From contig CM028890.1 in assembly GCA_016801885.1 (NCBI GenBank), forward strand, positions 9,230,001-9,294,000: a DNA stretch of 64,000 bases, read 5' to 3'. This stretch comes from Toxotes chatareus (Eukaryota > Chordata > Actinopteri > Toxotidae). How positions within the stretch are numbered: position 1 is the stretch's first letter; every line of letters starts with the position of its first letter. Position numbers and translations under genes: made by a program. Below the pieces are notes generated by a model. It was not told where the DNA came from, did not search any database, and saw only the letters and a program-made list of their open reading frames with translations. This document shows positions 46,101-57,350 of this stretch, one piece after another.

Positions 46101-46908
46101 GGCATAGTTGCCAAGGGCTTCTGCATACATTCAAATCTCACTTTTAAGCTTTTTGCATTGAACATGCACATTTGTCCTTTAGTATATCAAATATTACGTT
46201 TTTAGTCTCAAAATTTAATCACCCAGCATTTATCCTACAGAAATATTCTGAAATCTTTAAGACAGTACTTGTTTGCTCGCTGAACACTCACCAGCTAGGG
46301 ATCAGTGTTTTTCCTACCATGATTATGACGCAGTTTACAGTGATTTCACCCAAGGCTAGGCCAACAGAAGGAACCATACTTACTGTAGTAAAGTTCTCTG
46401 GACCGCAGTCCTTGCCTCTATATTTGCAGTCAAGCAACATTTCCTCTATGTTGTGGCTAGTCCTCTGCACAAACTCCAGCATGTTGAAGGTCTTGCTGGG
46501 GAAAAACTTGCTGTTGTCCGTGGGCTGCCCTAAAGCAGCCATGAAGTCATCAAAGTCCCCTTGCTCCACACCCAGGAGCCCAGCCATCCAGAAGATGTCA
46601 TTCCTACGGATCTGTGACTTTCGAAAGCTATTGTAGTTGCAGAGGGTGATGGCAGGGAAGTACATGACGGGACTGTCCATTTCATCCAGGATGGTGACAT
46701 GGGGGTACTGGTAATACTCAATCACACGGTCAGCCACTTGGTAGAGGAAAATGGAAAGGGAGGAGCTGAATGCGGCAGCCCAAAGCAACCGTCGGATAGT
46801 CACTCCACCGGGCAGGAAGATGTGGCTCAGGCCGTGTAGGGTACAGTTGGCCCCGAACACGGTGATGTCTGAAGGCGGGCGTGGTGCCTCCTCCTCTGGG
46901 GCTCCCAT
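19403..46908 (-). CDS. asic3: Acid-sensing ion channel, ASIC3-like, isoform from first exon 1A
   Basis: Trimeric proton-gated, amiloride-sensitive Na+ channel subunit of the DEG/ENaC family in the neuronal plasma membrane. Coding exons in transcript order: 46908-46384 (1A), 30794-30644 (2), 30028-29901 (3A) or 27532-27405 (3B), 25511-25361, 25267-25211, 24770-24617, 24387-24296, 23940-23861, 23283-23212, 20727-20675, 19481-19403. All join in frame with GT-AG sites and give 513 aa (human ASIC3 531). Visible: HG gating motif (25-26), TM1 (about 41-58), FPAIT (84-88), [20 protein letters not shown] in exon 2, the thumb cysteines, the second transmembrane segment with the GAS selectivity filter (431-433), and C-terminal VTRL, a PDZ ligand like human ASIC3 VTQL. 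The acidic-pocket residues (Glu of GLEIM, Asp-Glu of DET, two Asp of ADPALD, Asp of LVLD) are present. Start is the first in-frame ATG, with A at -3 and G at +4. Fish databases may use another name, such as asic1c. Confidence 0.92.
23434..23762. repeat. MITE-like foldback element, copy 1 (asic3 intron 8)
   Basis: The left end (GACATTTTGGGAAATGAGCC near 23438) is imperfectly complementary to the right end (ACTTCCCCCCAAAATGCC near 23738). Long diverged inverted arms run inward and include AAGATGAAGCT and AGCTAATAGGCTGCTGGCTC type words. I recognise the pattern as a common teleost element but cannot name the family. It lies between exons 8 and 9 of asic3. Confidence 0.55.
27344..27371. repeat. 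(TTTA)n microsatellite next to exon 3B
   Basis: About six TTTA units, starting 34 bases past the exon 3B donor site on the transcribed strand. Confidence 0.8.
27405..27532 (-). CDS. asic3: asic3 exon 3B (ASIC2-type copy of a mutually exclusive pair)
   Basis: 128 nt, the same length and phase as exon 3A and 2.4 kb downstream of it. Encodes the same 43-residue segment with 35 identical residues. The eight changes (3A to 3B) are I238L, D242S, I247L, D248H, Q249E, C264T, Q266E and L268R. HSQSEPPF, ELGFG and TQEQR are the ASIC2-type choices as I remember that family. The acceptor has a pyrimidine tract ending CCCTAG. The donor GTAGCG is weak. There is no stop or frame damage. Confidence 0.9.
29901..30028 (-). 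CDS. asic3: asic3 exon 3A (ASIC1/ASIC3-type copy of a mutually exclusive pair)
   Basis: 128 nt, residues 226-268 of the long isoform. Starts with DETSYEAG and includes HSQDEPPFIDQLGFG and FVSCQQQL. The residues HSQDEPPFIDQLG match ASIC1, and SCQQQ matches ASIC3. The acceptor is CCACAG. The donor is GTACCT, which is weak at +4 and +5. Confidence 0.9.
30644..30794 (-). CDS. asic3: asic3 exon 2 (shared)
   Basis: 151 nt, from CTACAG acceptor to GTCAGT donor. Begins IYTRYGKCYTFNSGLDG and ends DEYLPVWGET plus one base. It is the only copy of this exon found and serves both first exons. It carries the Lys of KGG and the Glu of GLEIM used in ASIC desensitisation and acidic-pocket chemistry. Confidence 0.92.
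31683..31717. repeat. (GATA/GACA)n microsatellite
   Basis: Alternating GATA and GACA units in the intron between exon 1B and exon 2. Confidence 0.75.
33528..34169 (-). CDS. asic3: asic3 exon 1B (ASIC2b-like first exon, 214 codons)
   Basis: Alternative first exon located 2.7 kb before exon 2 and inside the 15.6 kb intron after exon 1A. The cytosolic N-terminus is longer than in 1A (HG at 51-52, TM1 about 67-85, FPAVT 110-114). It ends with YKNFST at a GTATGT donor, so it joins exon 2 in the same phase as exon 1A. It has no acceptor role that I can see, so it should have its own promoter just upstream (34.2-34.8 kb on the + coordinate). Confidence 0.85.
35626..35655. repeat. (TAAA)n microsatellite
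   Basis: About seven TAAA units, directly before the second foldback element. Confidence 0.8.
35673..36121. repeat. MITE-like foldback element, copy 2 (asic3 intron after exon 1A)
   Basis: The left arm (ACGTTTGGGAATAAACATAT, then TTTTCTTGCTAAGAGCGAGA) pairs imperfectly with the right arm, whose reverse complement reads TGCATTTATTCGCTTTTAGC then CAAGAGTTAAATAAGAAG. Inside are GAGCTAGCGGGCTGTTAGCT and CACTGCACCCGGCC. It shares end words and the TTAGCTTAGC core with the copy at 23.4 kb, so I put both in one family. Confidence 0.55.
39079..39381. repeat. Teleost-type interspersed repeat (AATCGATTAAT / TTAGCTGCAGC-ended)
   Basis: Contains TTTGGGTTTTGGACTGTTGG, then CAATTTATGACATTTATTAG, CAGATTAATTAATAATGAAA and the end ATAACGTTAGCTGCAGCTCT. 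I recognise this order of words from a very common fish repeat, probably a non-autonomous DNA element. It lies in the asic3 intron after exon 1A. Confidence 0.55.
40686..40711. repeat. (TG)n microsatellite
   Basis: About thirteen TG units after a T run. Confidence 0.85.
43490..44430. repeat. AT-rich block flanked by imperfect direct repeats
   Basis: CTTCCTTGGGTCCTCAGCAA occurs at about 43541 and again at about 44332. Similarity extends on both sides (CTGCTCATC / CCGCTCATC before; GACAGAGATTTCTCCACTTA / GAGAGAGATTCATCCATTTA after), giving repeats of about 120 bases some 790 bases apart. The DNA between is rich in ATTAAAT words. It may be two insertions of one dispersed element. Confidence 0.5.
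46384..46908 (-). CDS. asic3: asic3 exon 1A (ASIC3-like first exon, 175 codons)
   Basis: Encodes the cytosolic N-terminus, TM1 and the first part of the extracellular domain. It ends at ACA|GTAAGT, a strong donor. Similarity to human ASIC3 is strongest of all ASICs as I recall them: SDIxVFxxNC, RRxxWAAA, FLYQVAxRV, ALGxP and the ending CGPENFTT. A Pro-His pair precedes VTILDE, so the His needed for proton gating is kept. The open frame continues upstream to about 47109 but without an ATG. Confidence 0.9.
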
Positions 46909-49900
46909 TTTCTCCAAAAGTTTTCCAAGTGAAGCTCTGTGATTTTTGGATGTGATCTTGCTGCAGTGCTGGCCTGCTAAATACTGGTCCGAGCAGAGAG
47001 GTTCACCCAAACTAAATGTACAAGGGAGGCTGGATGAAACAGGGTCTAGTTTCCCCTTCACACCCAAGGGAGGGGAATGGGTTGGATATCTGGAGCTGGG
47101 AAGTAGCAATGGACTGTTATATCATCCAATCCTCATTGAGATCTTAGAGGGCACATTGAATTCAAGAGATCCGGTTTCATTTGGGAAGTAAGATCTGATC
47201 CCACAGTGGGTAGTGGTGGATGGATCAGAGAAGTATACACCAGAGAGGCAAAGATGAAAACTGAAAGATATTCAATTCAGTGACCTCTAACACACCCAAA
47301 TCATATTTCGTTACATTAGTTTATGCAAGGGAGGTTTCTGGACACTCATCAATGTTATTGTGTGAACACCTTGAAGGACCTCATTCAAAAGGATTCAATT
47401 CTATTTAATGGGCAAAAAACCCAAAACAATCAAAACCCACTGGAGACATCACATTTTCCAGATATAAAATGTCAGCAATTCCCAATTAGTATCACATTTA
47501 GCATTAGCACACACAATGTGTGAGCTGCCATGAACAACCCCAGTCATCTATTGTTAGTTACTAAGAATCTGCACCAGGGGAATGGTTTAGTGACTTACTC
47601 ATTCATTACTCATTCATGGTTACCATTAAGCTTATTGCAGCCGGTGACAGGATCCAAAACCTGGCACCCTTTGTAGTCACACACTCACATTTCTAATCTT
47701 TAGGCTACCACCACCCCTCCTGAACATGTAGATTTCTTGTAAAGATTACACACAGTGCAGTGACATAAATCACTCTGGGGCATTAAAGCAGGTATTCATC
47801 TACTGTACATATTCTCAATAACTGTTTTAAATCCATTACAAGGATCAAAAACACATTAAGTTCTAGTCGATTCAGCCCTAACTGAAGTTTAAGTTTGCAG
47901 CACACATCCTCCTCTATCTTGCTGCAGCCTCCCTATCATGTGTTTTGTAACAGCATCAATTATTAATGCGTTCTCCTGCATACATTTCAACTCATGGACG
48001 GAGGTGTACATTCGCAGAATGCAGGCCTGAGGTTATTTCAGTCCATCCTGATAAGCATCTGTCTCAACTGGGATTGATTTTCTCAGAGCAGCATTCACTT
48101 AAAATTAAGTTAATAAGTTAATTGATGCTAAGAGCGAGGTAAAGACCTCAGCCACACCTCTAATCACTTGTCTGGACCGCTTCCAATTTACTGTTCCAGG
48201 TTAATCCAATATCTCCTGTTTGTCTCAGTATCTTTACCATCCCACCAATCTCTCTTCATCATTCACATCTCTCACCTCTTCATGAATCCCCTTACTGAAC
48301 CCTCTTTTCATTCCCACATCTCCCTCTATCCTTAATTCAGTCCTTTGCACACCTCTCTCAGCTTTACTTCCTTCAGTTGCTGTCTGAGGCTCTAAAATAT
48401 GTGGCAGGCGTATTTTATTGATAACTGATTTCCTTGTGGAGTGTTGGTTTACATTTGTGAAATTTGATCCTTAAGCCATTTTGAGTCTGAATAAAGAACA
48501 CTGTACTTTTAGAGTTATTGATGCTCGCTGTGCTGCATCCCAAACGTGAAGATGTTATGTGTGTAAACCTTAAACTAATTAAAGTTTTGGCAACTTGGGA
48601 GCAGCACAATACTGACAACACCTCATAAAACTGATACAGGGGACGCGTTAGCAAACAGTTGCCTAATAACACATGCAGCAGACTCACAATTAGCAAAATT
48701 AGAGTTCATTTTTCCATCAAGCTGGTGAATGTAAGTCCAATACACTTACCACTTACTTACTAATGCATAAACATTGTATGCACTTTCATACCTACCACTT
48801 GTTTTGTTCACAGGCTTTAAATGCATTAATTTGATGAAAACACTACGCTGTGTTCTGTCAAGGCTACACAGTGTCCTGACAATCAAGGGGTACAAACAAC
48901 ATATTTCTCATTAAAGTAAAGTTAGTGGTTTAATGAGAAAATAATGAAACTGTTCAAAAATACAAACTCCCACAGTGTTAATAAATCTTTTCCTGGATCA
49001 GCAGCAAAAACATTTTCCTTGGCTTGTTCCTTGGCTGGTGTCCTACTGTAGCTTTCCACCAAATATCCTTAAATACTCTCTTTCGATTTGAGATAATCTA
49101 ATAAACTAAACTAATAGATAAGCCAGCAAAGAAATGCACAGGATGGAAAGCATACACTAAGCTCCTCAGCAGTGGTAGTAACTTCCAAAACAAGTTTAGA
49201 AAACTCAAACGTAATGCTAAAGCCACAGTATACTTCAGCAGAGCATTCGAAAACACAAAGGCAACCAAATCTGACTAAAAGTTGATGTTTGAGCTGCCTT
49301 TTAAAGATAATGTTCTACAAAAGAGAAACCACAGGGACGTCTCCCTCAGCAAAATGTCAAATGACTCGGGAAAAAAAACATGTAGACAATGTCAAAAGAA
49401 GCTTCCAAACAGAGCACCTTAAAGAATGTGCCGCTTTAAACTTTACCTTCTTTCCTGCACAATTTGCAGAGACATTGAGTCCTTCTCTTTAAGTATAAGT
49501 AAATTCATTCAGAAGCTCTTCACTATAGTCACAATAAACTGAGCACCAATGCCCTGTGAGTACTATCTCTGCTGTTTTCTGTCACCCTTTGGGGAAAATG
49601 GAGCAATCTTTCCTCAACTACATAAAATGGGAGAGTGGTCAAAGCGTATTTCGGTAATTAATAGCTGCACTCTGAGCGAAGTGGAAGCCACTACTCAATC
49701 AATACACCGTGGAGTTTTTCAGCTGCCTTAAGTTAGGTGTACTGCCTTAAGAAATCAGCAATTCAGTACATCATGGCTTGTCTGTGGCCTGAAAACACTT
49801 TCTTTTACTCTACAGTGAGAAGAAGCAGAGGCTGCATTCACACGCGTCAAGATTACTGATATCTTCAGAGACTGTGCTCTTTCTCATCTGCCACTTCGTA

Positions 49901-50611
49901 TCCTGGCTGTGTGGAGAATGTCAGAGTTAGTCTGCTGGATCTGACGCAGGACATGTTACGGGTGGCTGCAAGAATGTCATTTTCATAATGCTGAAAGGTC
50001 ATTTAAATACTGAGTGTGGCGGAAAAGGGTTTGAACCTGTCCCTCTGCTCCAAAAATTCTAATTACCTCTCCTCCTCTTTGGTTGACCCGAGAGCATCTC
50101 TGCAACCAGCCAGCCATCCAAATGTTGAGTTTACTAGAAGGGTAAAGTGTTCTTGACAATCTTCCAGTTCTTCTTCTGTTTTTTTGGGAACTATTGCAAA
50201 AACTGCTTGGCCTGCACAGGAAGGTCAGAGGTCAAGAACAGAGTCCTGGTCACAGAGAGTCAGAGACTTTTTCCCAACTCACAGTCTCCTTTCATGTATT
50301 TCCAAAATCAAAACGGAGAGAAGGAGCCAAGTTTGAAAGTGCTGAGCTGACATATTAATGTAATGATACATTTCTCATCAAGTATGCAAATAAACTCATT
50401 AAAATGCGGGGACAGAACAGGATGCCAGAATGAATTTCAAGATGTTTTAAATCCTCACACCCGAAACTTCAGCTTCAAGGTTCATCTAAGTATTCATTTC
50501 TTCAACCACCCAAAGGTGACAAACACTAAACAGTGAATCATTGTGAGAATTAAAATTCATTCTTGAACAGAAAACTAGCATTTTTCAGACCTTTCAATCA
50601 CATTAAACTGA

Positions 50612-50800
50612 GTAAACTCCATCTGCTGAGAAAGACCATGAGATATGGTTGAAATTAATATTTCATTATAGATTTATCATTATTTATATTTATATTACAT
50701 ATCTTGATGCATTTAGTAAATAATTAATCTTTTACTCTGTAAAATGTCATAAACAGTGAAAAATGTACATTTCAATTTCACAAATTTGCTAAAATGTAAC
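50612..50800. repeat. Interspersed repeat fragments
   Basis: AAACTCCATCTGCTGAGAAA (about 50614) matches the loop of the foldback element near 15.5 kb. The following AATGTCATAAACAGTGAAAA and nearby ATTAATC words match, in the opposite orientation, the element type found at 39.1-39.4 kb as I remember its consensus. Confidence 0.45.
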
Positions 50801-53800
50801 TGTAAGTGCAAACAACTTCCAGAATAAAAAAAACACCATTAAATACTTTATTATTAAGAAAGCATCTCTTTCTTCCAGGAATCCAGTTTGGACAAAATCA
50901 TTCTTGGAATCACTACATTGTACCCTGAGAGCACGACTCATATTATGCATAATAAAAAGAAATCACTGATTAGCTTATGCCAACTCGACCACCAGGACAC
51001 CCCTGACACATTTTCATACCGGCACTGTATCCACTGCTCTCCATCCAGGACTCCAATTTCACTTCATAAAGGCAGATTTGAAATGCCAATAATCAGATTC
51101 TGGGACTTCACTGAATGTAGACTGCAGCTGGCTTCTCTTATAGCAAGCAGGAAATGGGCATCGACTAATGAGGAAATTCAATATTTCAGTATTGACCCTA
51201 ACATGAGAATCCTAGACAAATTGGGTAACATAACAGTAAAGGGAAGATGCTATAGCCGTTGTTTGCACAATAGTGGTGCATACTGTGAATTTGCTTCACA
51301 CGAAGTATGGTCTATGACTTCTTATGTCTTTGTGCTTCATGGTAATGACAGAATCCTTCCCCACTTTGATTTAATGCCTAATTCCATGCAGACAGTTATT
51401 CATCAGGCACAAGCAGAGGACTTCATACAGCTGCCAAAGTAATCACACTGAATATAAAAGGCAGAGAAGCTTCACTCTGGGTACTTCAAAGGACCTTTCA
51501 GAAATTAATTTCTGTCCATCTAAGACGGCAATTAGCTATAAGCACAGTTAAGGGGAATAAAAGGTGACTTTCTCCCCCCCATCCATTTAAGAGAACAGTA
51601 TGGAAACAACACTCTTGAGAAGAAAAACCTTATCTAAAATGACATTCACATATAGTCCGTGTCCTCACAGACTGCAGACACCTTGACTCTTCAAAGAGTG
51701 AACTTTTCAGAAATATGTAGAACAGATAGTACAGGTTTGTCTTGGTGTCAGGGAACATTGTGGAAGCACCTTGCCCAATAAAGAACCAATATTATATGAT
51801 TTGTCATTATAAAAGATTGTCTGTGCCCGAAATTGAGACAAGCTGCCCAAGGCTCGAATCTGTGACGTCATTAGGCGACAAAAACCTGAGGAATGACCGA
51901 CAACTCCACCTTCAAGACGGAACTAAGATTAACCCTGGTAATTATCTGGAGCACCACTTTAATTTTCAGATCTTTGAAGACTGAACTCAAACGTAATGCG
52001 CCCCTGAAAATTGAATTAATGGTTACAGTTACTGGCGCCTTGGATGATCTTTGACTTGTGATAATGAACACTTTTCTCCTGGGTGATCCAGATAATAAAG
52101 GTTCTTCTCTGTGTGTGCTGACTTAGTGGAATTTGTGCAATAGGGTCTTGCTGGAGCTTTTACTCCTAAATCAGTGCTGTTCCCATGTAGTACTGGTAGC
52201 TCTGGACCAAAGCACGTGCTCCCAAGAAATTAGAGAGTCAGTGACCTCCATCACAGTGCTGCAGCAGTGTCCACAAGTACTCCTACTCACTGAACAGAAG
52301 AGTTTCAGGGGGGTGAAGAACACTTGAGATAAGAGTGTCTGTATTGTTTCCAGTTTTGATAGATATTTCTATGTATAGCACAGTAATCTTGGCCAAGTTA
52401 TCCAAGGTTAAAGAAACAAGACATGGTTCACAGCAGGTCATTGAGGACAGTGCTGGATCCCCAGTGGCCAGGCTGTAATGTAACATTGAGTCTAAGGATT
52501 GTATTTTTTGCCTTGTAAATGATAAAGGATAATGTCCACTGAAAATCAACATCCCAGCAGACTGAATCAAGCCCCCCAGGCTTTACTCTGCCTGTCAGGG
52601 CTTATTTTACAATAATGACCATCTCTGCTGGAACATGATTACAGGTATCAAGATGACACCACACTGAAAAATGGCCCAGTGAAAGTTAACCCACTGCCTA
52701 CAATACATTGCTCAAAATAATACTGCTTACCATAATGAAAAGTCTCAAAGATTACAGCTAGGTTAGGAAGCGCATCACAATTAAGAAAATAAGTCTTTCT
52801 GCAAGAATTAACCAAAAAAATATAACCCAACACACAATTCATTATTTCTGATTTTAAAGAGACAGCTCAAGGCAGCTCAAACTAAATTTAAAAACAAGAC
52901 AAACAAGACAGCCAAGTAAAAAAAAAAAAAAAAAACATTATGAGAAAAATTTAATTTTAATCTTTCACTTCTTGTGGCTGAAGAAATATCCAATCAACAC
53001 CAGAATCCTACAGAAAACAGCAGAAATGTGGAAGGTTTAAAATGTTTTTTTGTTATCCTGGTCAGTCATCAAGCTTGTCAGTCATCTGTTGCACTAACTT
53101 GTAAGAAAGGTACTATTTAAATAAAAGATTTTAACAGCATCTCACAGAATTCATTAGCAGATGAGATTTGCACAGTTGTCATGGAGATGGCTCGGTTCTC
53201 ATCACATGTCCTCGTCATATGAAAACAGGTGTTGCAATCCAGAAAAGGTCAGTAAGTAGACCTTGAGTTAAGATTATTTTGTCAAAAGACAAAAGCATTT
53301 TTACTTGAAACTCTTGTTTCTGCTTCTCCTCTGGAAAAAAGGAGTTGCTTGTTCCTCCTGCTTGTTAATCATGATAAATTCATGAAGTGTTTGTTGTGAT
53401 GCTGATTGATTGAATCCATTACATCTTTTATCACTAATCATTGCGGCTAAGTATTTTGATCCATTTACTCAACAAGAGACGTTTTAAAGGAACGCTGATA
53501 TTATCAAATAGACTGGAGTATTTAGGCTGCTCTGCAGCATAATTTCTACCCTGATTGCCCTGACTTTGCACTGCTGCACAAAGTCAGCTAACTGGATTAG
53601 CAATGACAGTCGAGAGAAAGCACTGGACAGTTCTTGTCAATAAAGAATCCTTCTCCCTCCTCTCATTTATGCATGGGTGTAAAGCTTGCATGGAGAACAC
53701 AAGCTTGCTTCCGACTCACTCCCACAGCCATTAATTATAGCGGCTATAAACTGCTTCGGACCAATTAATATACTACTGGGGGGGAGCTTGATTGTTTTGA

Positions 53801-54071
53801 TAGCTGTCTGAAAGATGTCTGCAGAAAGAAACAGAGGAGGAAGACAAAATAACTGCAAGGGGTGTGACACCCCTTTAGTGCGACTGGTCCTGTCTGCTGC
53901 TGTCTTCTCCCTCGGGGAGATTGGCAGGAAGTCTATCAGAAGAATGGCTGACACCTGTGCTGGCTGGATCCTCAGCTATGTAAGCTGGTGGAGGCAGTCA
54001 GTCTTCCTCTCCCTCCCCTGGTATTTGGTTTGTTGTTTTGGGTGGATTTAGACTTGTGTGAAAATAAACAA

Positions 54072-55352
54072 CTGGACATGACTAAATTTTCTTCAGTTCA
54101 ATAAAGACAAGATGGAGACGATTCTTTTTGGCAACAAGGAGGAAAGACTTAAAGTTAATGTTCATCTTGATTCCAGGCTGTAAAAACTAAAGGTCGAGCT
54201 AGAAATCTTGATGTTTTTATGGATTTCAGTTTCCAAGCCACACTGAGGCAATGACATCCTTTTATCATCTAAAATATAGAACAAGAATTATAGAGTTTGT
54301 GTCCATATGAAAGAGATGCTTATTGGAGATCCTTATTGATGCCTTCATCTCTGACATGATGGACTATTTCAAAGGTCTTTTGTGTGGTCTCCCCAAATAT
54401 GACTATTAGACAACTGCATCACAATCAGAATGCTGCTGGAAGTTATATCCCAAACTAACCCTGTCTCCTAAAAATTACATTTATACATTACTAAATCATT
54501 TTGACAAAAATGTGATAGAGGGCAAAACAATTGCTGCATAGATTATACCTACTGGCAAAATGTTTTCCAATCCACGGCCTTGTACTGCACAGGCTTGTTA
54601 AGGCGGTAGTTTTGGGTGGATGGTGAGCATACAGGGTGCAGGAATTTGACAATGGAGGCTAGAATTTGTGTCCTCCATTTATAATGGTTTTGGTTAAATA
54701 AAGACAAAAGCTAAGAAGTCATGCCTTACGTCACCTTAGACTTCAATATTTACCTTAAGGAGGTGCTCTGAATTCTGAATTATGTTGGGGAAAAACTGTG
54801 TCAAAACATATGTATTTAATGCTGCAAATTAGTAGTGTCAACATAATTGAGACAGTATTAAATTCTTTGACCACCAAAAAAAGCCAGGACAACTTAGTTG
54901 TCCCATTCCTAATTCTTTACTCCAGCTTCTAGTTAAGTATAGAATGGACAGTATAGAGTTACTGCTATTTTATAAATCACCTAATGCCCTGAAAACAACT
55001 TTAAGACATCTCTGATATGCCTTAATGCAAACCCAGTATACCTATAAGGCTCTAGGAAGCAGTCAGCTTGTAAAGCCAATACTCAGAGCCAGATAGTAAA
55101 GTTGAATTCAGCTGTTACTCTATGCTTCACTCAGTCTCAAATGTATCTGAACTATTCAGGAATTACTATCACACCTCAAATCAAAAACATTTATTACAGC
55201 TAGGTATTTATGACCCCTTTCTTGCTCAGGTAAATGACTGCATGAACTTCACTTGATTGAAGTCCTGATCCACTATACCTATCACATGATAGGGGAGGAC
55301 TCAAAGTACCCAAACTTTTCTTTTCTGCACTGTTTGAAAAGTGCTACACAAA
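54072..55352 (+). mobile_element. Decayed LINE retrotransposon fragment (C-terminal part of reverse transcriptase ORF and 3' tail)
   Basis: Translated with frame breaks, the + strand gives NFLQFNKDKMETILFGNKEE near 54089, then DYFKGLLCGLPK near 54362 and LLFYKSPNAL near 54965. These match, in order, the LNxxKTExLLFG, DYCNxLLxGLP and LLxYKALNG blocks that follow the catalytic core in L2/Rex1-like elements. The end has CTGTTTGAAAAGTGCTACAC, typical of the 3' tail of these elements. Many stops and indels show it is long dead. Only the 3' part is visible. The clade assignment is tentative. Confidence 0.7.
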
Positions 55353-56984
55353 CTTGCCTTGCCAACTCATCTATGCACTGCACATACTCACGATGTTCCT
55401 TATTTACATATTTGAGATTATCTTTCTACTTGGTTTAATAAACCTTCGAAAACTCATGTGTGCTGTCCTCCTCTGAGCCGGGCTGTGACAGGGACATGGT
55501 GTGTGAACAACACATCGAAACCAATTACCTCCTTCCTGTATATCTGACAGGCAACTTTAAGCTGAGACAAAATAAATGAGCACATAAGTCGGCTGTGGAA
55601 TCAATGGAATTAAAGTCTGTTTTTTTTTTTTGTTTTTTTTTTTTTAACTGATTGCAGGAATCTTTCCCTATTGCATCTTATCATTTGGTAGAGAACCGTC
55701 ATCAGGCTGCAGGCTTGACTTAACTAATCAGGCTATCTTCCGTCTGTAATGGCTGTGTATAAAGCATGAGGAATTCAATTAAATTGGGCAAGTAAACATT
55801 CACTCAGCTACAACCTGTGACATTAATCCACGGGAACACCCTGCTGAGCCTTACTACCCTCATTCCCTTGGGATTAACTAAATCAGTCCTTCTGATGATT
55901 AACCAAGCAGGACAGAAGCAAGGACACCAAGGCTTATACATATGAAACATTTCATACACTGCGGCAATTTAGAATTGATCAGTAGTTTCTGAAACCTGCT
56001 TTGTAGATGTTACAAATTACCCACAACAGAGACAATTTGGCCATTGTTCTGGGGAAATAAGCACCGGTACCTGACCTCTCCTGCTGTACAGTGGCTCGGT
56101 TATTACCTCCACTTGTTTACAGCTTTTTCTGGCTTTCAACTCTCTGGGTGATGTGTACAGAACCTGTCTGTATAGAAATGTAAACTGCAAACTGTGAAAT
56201 TTCAACTGAGCAGAGGTGTTGGCTCCCTGTCTTCCCATTCTGGCAGTTGTTACAAGGGCACATGATTTGCTTTTTGGGAGGGGAGGCTTACATACAGTAC
56301 CAGTTGCCACTGTGTTGGGTGCATGTCTATTTTCAGAGTAGATTTTTTTTTTTGTCTGGGCCTTTTAGCAGACAGTGAAGTGAGAAGCTTCCATTATCCT
56401 TTTCAGCTGCCTCTTTAACAAGCTCTCCTGTGTGCCTCTGAGCTATCTGCTACGCATCTGCACTGTTCATCCACCAAGCGCTCACAACCGACACAGTCCC
56501 CGCAAACTGCCTTCACCCCCTCCTGGTAGTATAGCCTTCAAGACCGCATCCCTTCCTCTACAACAGAGAGACAGTTTTAACATTGAAACAGCTGCATTGC
56601 CTGTGTATGTCTGTGAAATACGTACTGATAGATCCTTGAGTTATGTTGCTAAATGCTTGTTGATAAATCTGAAGACGTGTATTAAAAGGATTTGCGCTCT
56701 ACAAGGCTCCATGTCTGACATTTCTCCCAGTCAATTAAGTGATCATTTTGGTTGTAACAGCAAAATGAAATGTCAGTCAGTGCACTGACACAGCGGGAAA
56801 AAAAAACGATCTTAAAGAATCTTTTTGTGCCCTGATTCAATTAATAGAGGCTGGCAGCAGGTGGCAATGTTTATTTAGTCAGAGATCCAGTATTGTGGAG
56901 AAGTCCTATTGTGCCTGAAACAATGACAGTGAATGGAAAGATTCTCTAATGACTAACTAATAAACATAATAATAACTAATAATA

Positions 56985-57350
56985 CACTCAGTACTCTCAG
57001 TCAATCCAATACAACAGCTCAGTCATAAACACCTGTACTAAGATAATAATGTTCAGTTTTGACTGACACTGTCAGAAAGGTATTAATTTAATTTATGTGT
57101 TTATTACTGAAGTTGCAGTACTGTTGACACATTTTCAACATAATGCATTCCAGTACAACACTGCCGCTAACTACGTCAGTAAGAAGCATATAGCTGAATT
57201 AACACCAAACAGAAACCCTTCACAAAAACTGGCCAATTTAAGCTTCTTAGAGTTAAAATATGTGGCAGAGCTGTTGTTCCGGATTGCATTGGATTGGACT
57301 GTATACGTGTACCTAATAAAGTTGCCAGGGATTTTACTTTTTCATTTGCA
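56985..57350. repeat. Probable interspersed repeat fragment
   Basis: Contains CAATCCAATACAACAGCTC, CATTCCAGTACAACA and the end CGTGTACCTAATAAAGTTGC. The last word resembles the 'TACCTAATAAAGTGGCC' tail I associate with a dispersed fish repeat. It shares the ATACAACAGCTC word with the copy in abcb8 intron 3. Confidence 0.4.

Noticed and set aside
46172..46636. 154-codon + strand open frame
   Set aside because: It overlaps asic3 exon 1A in antisense and shows no family motif.
46909..47109. In-frame 67-codon extension upstream of asic3 exon 1A
   Set aside because: The frame is open but contains no ATG; it begins at a TTG. The ATG at 46908 has a strong Kozak context and aligns with the ASIC N-terminus.
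53815..54051. 78-codon + strand open frame before the LINE fragment
   Set aside because: No recognisable motif and no continuity with the reverse transcriptase frame that starts near 54072.
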